This document shows positions 57,016 through 64,000 of a DNA stretch of 64,000 bases, piece by piece. The notes beneath the pieces are model-generated. The model searched no databases and was not told the origin of the DNA. It saw nothing but the letters and a program-made list of their open reading frames with translations. The stretch is taken from positions 682,001-746,000 of the forward strand of contig JARUPZ010000009.1 in assembly GCA_031213475.1 (NCBI GenBank), in the 5' to 3' direction. This DNA is from Nereocystis luetkeana. Its lineage: Eukaryota; Sar; Phaeophyceae; Laminariales; Laminariaceae. Position 1 is the stretch's first letter, and the number at the start of each line of letters is the position of its first letter. The translations under genes were made by a program, and so were the position numbers.

Positions 57016-57681
57016 ACCAGAGATAGGATGCGGAGCTGAAACTGCCCCACGTACATGGTGGGTAACATCTTCTTCCCTCATTCAGAATCATTGGTCACAT
57101 CGCAATCGACACTCGACACTCGACACGATAGATAACGGATACTATTGATCCCATGAAAACGTGCACTATGTTGTTGTACTGTCCATCGTCTGCAAATAAT
57201 ACACAAAGCTCCAAACTTGTCGGTATTAGCTCCTGTGGGCCATCTAGCCGTGGAACACCCTCCCGGCCTGTTCTACAAAGAGTAGGCAGCGGAGCTATTA
57301 CCGAGTCAGCGCTGGCTGAGTAGCTAAGAGGTTCTTCCGTCACAAAACTGGCACGGCCCTGCCTCACCCACCACGGACAGCTGTGCATCGAGATAGAGGC
57401 GACCTAGGCTAACATTGGTGGAGAGCGGCAACAGGCACCCCCTGCTCCTGCGACTGAGGGCCTACAAGAGGCGAGACCGCGTGCTGCGGTACGAGAAGCG
57501 CCTTCTGTTTTTAGGCTCGTCGCTCTACACCTCACCTGACGGCCGACGTTCCGTGAGGACTTGTTCAAGCTGGGAAAACCGAACCGCAATTCCATGGGCC
57601 GAAAAACAAATATATCAACTATTTAGAGCAATGTGACTTATTATAGTCTGAGCACCTCACATAAGGAGCTCAATACTGTTA

Positions 57682-57786
57682 TTACGGGGGACCATATTAA
57701 ATAGGACCTACGGTAAACATAAAAACCTATATATTTCGCCATTTTTACTAACAAGATTTGGTCCTATTAACTATGGTCCCCCGTAA
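57682..57786. mobile_element. Tc1/mariner-like MITE, copy 5
   Basis: 105 bp flanked by TA on both sides. TTACGGGGGACCATATTAAA and the complementary end AACTATGGTCCCCCGTAA. Confidence 0.8.
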
Positions 57787-58257
57787 TAGTAAGTCACCCA
57801 AAGCATGAGTTCTTCGAAGAACTTTGTTTGCGCAACCCGACCAAGTTTTTTTTTAATACTACCATAGATAAAATCCTAAATACTACCATAGAGAAGGGAT
57901 CATACTATTAATAGCCGGTATACTAATAGTATTAATAATAGTATTATAATAGTAGTCACGTTCTTGAGGGGTTCAGCCGGTCAGAATCCGAAAACATTTG
58001 AACTACTGTATTGAGCCAAACACCACATCACACAACACCCCTACCGTGGGATAAGTCTACTGTAACATTGAACCCATAGATGCTACGGTTTGGACTCGGC
58101 CTAGGTGCCGGAGCGTCCTCCACAAAACGGTGTGCAGGTTGCGGGTCTTATTGGTCAAGGCGGGTCCTTTCGACGCCCCCGGCGGTTTTTTGGAAAAACG
58201 CCACCGAAACACGCGGAGGAGCCGCATGACTGCCCTGCCAACCTCGACCCCCCCAGA

Positions 58258-58303
58258 GGGTTGGGATTAGGGTTGGGATTAGGGTTAGGGTTAGGGTTAG
58301 GGT
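58258..58303. repeat. Interstitial telomere-like TTAGGG tract
   Basis: Five perfect TTAGGG hexamers with two TTGGGA variants, flanked by ordinary sequence. It is far too short for a chromosome end, so it may mark a repaired break or an old telomere fusion. Confidence 0.8.
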
Positions 58304-58479
58304 CAAGCCTGGGGCTGGATTGGTCTCGGCCGACCTGCAAGGTCGAATATGACTACGCACGTCCTGCACAAAGCGGAAGCCTACGGTTTGTGTTGCTCCT
58401 ATCACTTTCTGGGGCTCCTTGTTGTTTCGGGAGCTCTCTATCTCAGCTTAAAAGCTTTGATAAAACAAAATAACGGGCA

Positions 58480-60146
58480 ACCCGATGGGCGTTCGAATGG
58501 CCTATAGCCTATAGGTGTCCCACGAGAAGCCCGGCAAAAACTAAACGCTAGTCAGCAGCAGCTCCTCGGTTGAGGAGCCTGGTGAACCAGACACAAATTT
58601 GATAAGAATATGCGCTACGTGCACCTCTTTCGTAGTACGCCTCCCGGCCAAGGTGCAACCCCAAAACCCACCGCAAGCCGGCTAGTGAGCGGACACAGAG
58701 GACACAGGGTGGGTGTCCGCCGCAACCCAACCAAGGTTTCTATTCGCTATGACCTGTTAAAACGACTATTACATAAGTAAGGTGCCATACTGACCGGTAT
58801 ACCACTACCAGGTACTGCAGCGGCTTACTTGAGGAGCCCGACCGGTCAGAAATCACTGAACGATTGAGCCAAGCGATCCAACCCCTAGAGGGGGATAAAT
58901 GAGTCTCCGGAGGAGAGGCGAAGCTCGAACCCGATTCGTTGGTGTGTCGTAGTAGGGTCGAAAGCCGCGGCATGCACCCTTCTGGTCAAGCCGCGACCCT
59001 CTGCAGGCAACGGAGAGACGTGGGCCACGCTGGTGGCAGAACCCGCGTTCAAAGACCGCACCGCCGTTTCCGCGGCCCCAGTGAAAGAGGTACTGTCGAG
59101 CTTTACCGACGCTTGCTACGGTAGGAGTAGTGGGCACGCGCGCGCCTCCGCGCCTGCTCCGAGAACCCGGACGTCGAGGCAGCGCTTGGGGGGCGACGCT
59201 TCGCTCGCGGGCACGCGGACAACTACCTGTGTCGGAGGAACGACTTCTCGCTTGCGGTGACTGCCTGCCGGGACAGGACGACCCGCAAGGGGCGGTGGGG
59301 ATAAGAAGAGGCTTCACCGAGCCTCGTCGCAGAGGTCTGCAGGGGGATGAAGCTGCCACCTGTCTTCGAGCGCGGCCAATAACGGCTTCGCTCCAAGTAA
59401 TACCCCTCTAAACGGTGGTGGGCAATAGTCAGTCGCATGATTTGGATCAAGGAACGCGTGGCGGCGAGGTGCTGCAAGCTGCGATGCAGTCGAGACGTGG
59501 ACACGCGCCATGCACGTAATCTGCCCAACAGCATAGGTCCACGTATAAGGAGAGGATCCTAATACGAACTCCAGGTTCACTTTTTTGGCCGCGCGAACAA
59601 TATTGGAATAAGAAACCGTGCTCGGCGGCGAGCGCTACACTAAATCCTACCAGTATATAGTAACCTAGGTTCGAGGCTGTTCAAAGGTGGTGCCACAATA
59701 TGGTTTTAAGGCTTGCTCACACTATACTCAAGTGATACACATATTTTCTTGGCGGGGCCATACGGTAGCCAAGTAATGCCAGTATTTGTATAGGTGAATC
59801 AACACCAGCAGCTTTCCCGCTCGATCTCCCGCGCACTCAAGCGGCTTGGGACCCGCTAAGCCGAAGCGCAAGGGGGGATGAGCCCTTCACGGCTGATCGG
59901 GAACAGAGGGTGGACATCGTCGTTAAGAGATGAACTCTTCGGGACGCGCCGAAATCAGGGTACCCTAATATTGTATCGGTCCTCTCTCACAAGAAAACAG
60001 ACATGAAGAAGTCTACTGTAGCCTGAAAACTAAAAATGTATTCAGCGAAGATGTAGCCTACAGTACATAGGCGCTCGCCGCCGCGCGTACGAAACTGTAC
60101 TAAATCTACCTCCTTGTTGCTCCACCTATACGCGTAAAACATTATG
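58480..60146. other. GC-richer block with weak coding signal, not recognised
   Basis: 58850-59400 is GC-rich, and several frames on both strands stay open for 60-170 codons. The longest, 58853-59359 on the minus strand, contains GKARQYLFHWGRGNGGAVFE. No family is recognised and no splice model emerged. The phrase GAGGAGCC-GACCGGTCAGAA-GAGCCAA is echoed at 57965-58020 (GAGGGGTTCAGCCGGTCAGAA, quoted in parts), so part of it is repetitive. Confidence 0.3.
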
Positions 60147-60243
60147 TCAACCCCTCTAGTACTGCAGTCCCGTTGTGGGGGTAGACTGCTTAGAATATGA
60201 GTGGTTTTACCCTAAAACGAGACCGCAGTGCTAAAAGGGTTAA
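60147..60243. mobile_element. piggyBac-like MITE, diverged copy
   Basis: Left TCAACCCCTCTAGTACTGCA, right CGCAGTGCTAAAAGGGTTAA. The left TTAA is mutated, the right intact. Confidence 0.7.
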
Positions 60244-60555
60244 CCTAACATCTTATTTCAGGTTTCTTACCAGAGAGGGGATACTGCAAGTACAAATAAG
60301 ACAATTGCATTGGGCGTGACCCATTCAGACCCGCGAGCGCGAGTAGACATACTAGCTAAGTGGGCACAGCGTGACCGCGACGGGCCAGCTGCCTCTACCT
60401 CCGAGGCGCGCAAGCGCCCAACAGCTACGCTCGTCCGGGACCTGTGTCCTTCGACTTGCCACCTTTGCTATGGAAGGCTTTGGGTGCCTCGTAGTGGTGG
60501 AGGGTGGGACTTTTGGTGGTGAGCTGGCGGCGAGTAGGGGGAGGTCCGGGGGGTG

Positions 60556-61075
60556 TACTCGATAGGAGAGATGTACTCGATCTCATGCATGGCCGTAGTC
60601 GTATGACCATAGACCCTCGCATCCCTACAATGCCGGGACGGAGCATGTCGGGTTTTCGCCGACCAGGCGGACATTGCTAGCACCAAGCGCGAAGCGCCGT
60701 GAGGTCTCCGGCGAGTCACATGAGGGATGAGCTGCATCCTACCTGGTACTCAGAACCGCTTGTGAGGCGGACTTGCATATGGATGACAGCCTCAATGAGT
60801 TAATTTAATTTCCGGTATAGCCACTTCCAGAGACAGCAATTGGAGTACTATGTAACTGCCTCTTGGGTGCCTTACCCAGAACACTACGTGATATACGATC
60901 AATTCCCGCGTGCGGAGGAAAGGTTCTTTACCTCGCACAAATGATCCAACTCGACGACCAGCTGTGGGCGACCGCCAAAAACTACAAAAAAAACGGGACC
61001 CTATAGTTGTCTAGCTCACGTAGTGAGCGGCATATTTTACAAGTGTCGTTGCCAACCGACGCCGGCCCACCGGGG
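60556..61075 (+). repeat. Repeat R, full-length reference copy
   Basis: It begins TACTCGATAGGAGAGATGTA after a G-rich stretch and ends GTCGTTGCCAACCGACGCC. It contains every block seen in the others, in order. A truncated second copy starts directly after it (GATATGTACTCCATCTCATG, 61082) and stops at a G-run. Confidence 0.75.
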
Positions 61076-61466
61076 GGAGGAGATATGTACTCCATCTCAT
61101 GCATGGGGGGGTGGAGGATCAATGGCGAGAAAGTTTATTACACCTGACTGTAAGTCGTCTCGGTATCCACGCAGGGCCATTTCGCGGACGGTGACCCTTT
61201 TCCAGTCAGGAAGCTATACTAATAATAGTGGGTGCACAGCGGGAGGGGGGGGGTGACAGGCCCTCCTCACCCATAACATTGGAGTGGAGCCTGGGCGCGG
61301 CTTAGTGTAGGAGGTAGATGGGCGATTGACGAGAGAAACGTGGAGCAACGTCAGGAGGTTGAATGGCTTGAAATCAGCCTGGAAATCTGGAAGCAATTGC
61401 AGGATGGAGTTTGAGACTCGTGCATAAAATATGTATTGATCATTTTTTTTCCCCTTGATATTATCA

Positions 61467-62460
61467 GGGTTTTTCGCGGGTCAAGTCAAACCTCACGGGT
61501 CGGGTCGGGTCGGGTCGGGTCGAGTCGAGTCGGGTCGGGTCAGCGGACCCGACCTCACCCGCGAAAAATTTGAGGTGTGTTGACTTGGCCCGACCCGACC
61601 CGCGAGATTTTCACACCCTCTCGACCCTCTCGACCCGACCCGCGAGATTTAAAAAACTGCTGATCCGCCCCGACCCAACCCGTGAGATTTGAAAATCTCC
61701 TGACCCGACCAGGTCCGACCCGCGAGACTTCACAACCTCCTGACCCGACCCGACCCGACCCGACCCGACCCGACCCGACCCTTTCCGATTGATCCCTGAG
61801 ACACACATTTCATGCGGGTCGGGTCACCTTGACCCCCGAGATTATTTTATTTTGACCCGCGGGTTCGACCCGCGGATCCGGCACGTGGGTCGACACTTCA
61901 AAAACAAGTCAGTACTCATTTTTTGTGTCCCGCACCGATATGTGACCTGGCTGTAGAGGATATGGATGGATGCGGGCATGCGTATAATATGGATTTGGCG
62001 ATGTTTTAATGATGTTTGAACATTATACCAAACGAGTATTATTGAGTATTGGTACGAGATAAGCCCTAGCGTAAAAGAGTGTTTCAAGTGTCGAATCTGC
62101 GAGCCGGACGCGCGGGTCCGGACCCGCGGGCAGCAGAATACAACTTGCGGGTCATGCTGGTCCGACCCACGAGTGAGCCGTTTCTCGCGGGTCATGACCT
62201 GACCCCGACCCGTGAGCTTTTCATCACTTAGGTCCTCTTGACCCGACCTGAATCGACCCGTGAGATTTGAAAAATTCTCGACCCGACCCGACCCGACCCG
62301 ACCCGTGAGATTTGAAGAACTCCTGACCCGACCTGACCCGACCCGCGAGATTTGAAAACCTCTTGACCCGACCCGACCCGACCCGTGAAATTCTGATACT
62401 ATCTGACCGACCCGACCCGAACCGTGGCATTTTGAACACGCCGTGACCCGCGAAAAACCC
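61467..62460. mobile_element. Satellite-bearing hAT-like non-autonomous element 2 (GACCC type)
   Basis: GGGTTTTTCGCGGGTCA at 61467-61483 is exactly the reverse complement of TGACCCGCGAAAAACCC at 62444-62460. Extending outward, the left end reads CAGGG and the right CCCCG (one change from CCCTG). GATATTAT then lies to the left (61457-61464) and GATATTTT to the right (62463-62470), an 8 bp target duplication with one mismatch. The interior starts with GGGTC units and then switches to GACCC units separated by GTGAGATTTGAAAAACTCCT-type linkers. A unique core lies at about 61900-62110. No transposase is encoded. Confidence 0.7.
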
Positions 62461-62764
62461 CGGATATTTTTCTTTTTTCGCTGAGGGGGGGTTGAAGATG
62501 ACTTATAGTCTTGAGCTTATGTTATTTTTATTATGATGTGCAATTATTGCTGGATGGAAAACCTGATCCTCATACAGCAGTACGTATAAACCTTTCACAC
62601 CTCGGGCCAATCACGATTTGGAAGGCCGTATCTACAGCAGCAGTAGTATGTCCTAACCTGCCGTGTTGATGTGTGGTGCAGGATGAGGTGTTATGCAGGA
62701 TGCGTGTAGTGCTGAAGTATACTCTGTGCGCTCGGACATTTATTATTAATACGAGTACATGCAG

Positions 62765-63382
62765 CCGGTCGCCCCGGTGGTTCAAGTAGTTAACCTCGAA
62801 TTCTACTTGTGTTTGAGTCCTGGGTTCGAGCCCCAGGTGGGTCGGACATTTGACTTTATTTTATAAAATGATGAAATACGTCAGCTGTGAGTTCGACTGA
62901 TTAGATACCTGGTAGTTGATACTCAACTTTGCAAGCTGCGTAATATGTCTCGTCTATATCCCGTTTTTACTGAATTTCCAAATTTTATGATAAGCCGTTC
63001 GCGCGTATTCTATATATATGTATTCCCTTGTCAAGGATATAGTAGGCCAGTGACTCCCCTGGATGCTGCCCGGGTCAACAGGACAATATACATAATCATT
63101 CTGCGCACTGATATTATATTTATTTGCGAAAATAAAAATCAAAAGGCAACTGCTGTTGAGAGCGCCTTGCAGCGTGGGTAGGCACAATTCGATGCGAATC
63201 GACGAGGGAAGAAAATGCTGAAATCTTCTCGCGATAAAAATGAAGGCACGTACCGTAGCGGGAAGGGGGGAGAAGAGCCTACAGTACTATGTGACCCCGG
63301 ATCTGAGTTACGAGTTGGAAGGAGAGAGAGAAGAAGATGGGCGAAGACAATAAATGGGATGAGCAAATAAATAAATAAATAA
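62765..63382 (+). mobile_element. SINE family A, interrupted copy
   Basis: The head (CCGGTCGCCCCGGTGGTTCA, B-box GGGTTCGAGCCCC at 62822) lies at 62765-62861. The body and an AAATAAATAAAT tail follow at 63119-63382. The 257 bp between them is foreign sequence. The parts otherwise match the copies at 5 kb closely. Confidence 0.8.
62862..63118. mobile_element. 257 bp insertion in SINE, repeat H
   Basis: TTTATTT occurs at 62855-62861 and again at 63119-63125, a 7 bp direct repeat spanning the insertion point. The left part (GTCAGCTGTGAGTTCGACTG, GCAAGCTGCGTAATATG) matches intron sequence at 16536-16600. Class unknown. Confidence 0.6.
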
Positions 63383-64000
63383 AATACCAGTATCAGAAAC
63401 CTACGTACAGCAGTTAGTTGTAGAGTGAACTTATACAGGTATGATACACGCCTCCCACCCGTCAACATACATGATGAGCTATTAATAGACCATACCAGGT
63501 ATACAACAACAACAGTCTATCTTATTTGGGATCGTGTGAAGTGGGAGAATCAATTATCTGCCGGAGGTGTGTTTCGTGTTATTTTGGGACTGCTGCTGCT
63601 GCTGTCGACTTTTCTTTGTTGCCCTTTCAAGCTGCTTCGTACCTGGTACCCGGTAGGTTTTACGTACGCGCACTACTGCTGCTGTACGAAAGAGTATGCA
63701 CAGAAGTATTAATAAAATTATAGCATTAAACTTTACACCTAGAAACATTACAACAGCAGAGAGGAGGAGGAGCATGCATGTATGTATGTGGAGCTGCAGT
63801 ATAAGCATACGCAGTTGATGACAGTTGATACTGCTGTGTGCTGACTTGTTGTTGTATTACAGCTCAGCTATAATAATATACCTGAGGGCATCAACGCATG
63901 CCTATGCTGTCCGCTACTGCTGTCCGCTACTGCTACAGCAGCAGTAGGATCAGATCCAAACCGTATTTCACAGCAGTAGTAGTGTGTTCACCCTCACATG
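63383..64000. other. Stretch with no recognisable gene
   Basis: Dense in CAGCAGTA, TACCAGGTA/TACCTGGTA and CTATTAATAG words, plus a diverged inverted motif G near 63450. No coding domain was found. Confidence 0.4.

Noticed and set aside
56630-57026. S/L-, R- or E-rich frames through the CTC tract
   Set aside because: A pure polypyrimidine tract gives long open frames in all readings without coding function.
1-64000. Integrated large DNA virus or prophage
   Set aside because: No capsid, polymerase or other viral hallmark frames were seen. The only virus-like coding is the copia retrotransposon.

Overview
This window looks like nuclear DNA of a eukaryote with a repeat-rich genome. The only confident host gene is split by GT-AG introns with pyrimidine tracts. 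Most of the remaining sequence is LTR and non-LTR retrotransposon debris, tRNA-derived SINEs, short terminal-inverted-repeat elements, satellites and long poly-G/poly-C tracts. There is no rRNA gene, convincing free-standing tRNA gene, CRISPR array or bacterial-style operon. A photosynthetic stramenopile such as a brown alga is my best guess from overall texture, but this is an inference with low to moderate confidence.

Layout. 1-13.3 kb: no confident gene. It holds a tRNA-derived SINE family (A), a second family (B), and many copies of a ~97 bp TTAA-flanked hairpin MITE (piggyBac-like). At 4.75-5.89 kb one MITE was split by three SINE copies. 13.3-17.6 kb: a six-exon gene, every junction in phase, with a KA1-like segment and a possible armadillo-like helical segment; its introns are loaded with repeats. 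17.6-22.7 kb: no gene seen. 22.8-23.8 kb: 3' part of a LINE. 24.3-32.25 kb: a complete but dead Ty1/copia element with LTRs, a 5 bp target duplication, gag, protease, integrase, RT and RNase H in several frames, plus a ~1.1 kb insertion in its 5' LTR. 33.5-34.2 kb: LINE endonuclease fragment followed by a Tc1/mariner-like MITE. 34.6-34.8 kb: hAT transposase C-terminal fragment. 36-42 kb: SINE relic, C-tract repeats, poly-G tracts, a ~520 bp dispersed repeat (R) and a 26 bp minisatellite. 42.4-45.9 kb: a peroxiredoxin (AhpC/TSA)-like exon with degenerate copies scattered through ATACCG microsatellites. 45.8-47.1 kb: ~31 bp minisatellite. 48-64 kb: R copies, more mariner-like MITEs, and two satellite-bearing elements with CAGGG termini and near-perfect 8 bp target duplications (hAT-like). 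Further features are an interstitial TTAGGG tract, a CTC tract, and a SINE interrupted by a 257 bp insert.

The parts do not form a pathway; they read as layered transposition. The most unusual signals are the satellite-bearing hAT-like elements, the dispersed peroxiredoxin exon fragments, SINEs with different tRNA-like heads sharing a body motif, and a strong excess of two short palindromic words (CTATTAATAG and TACCAGGTA/TACCTGGTA) across the window.
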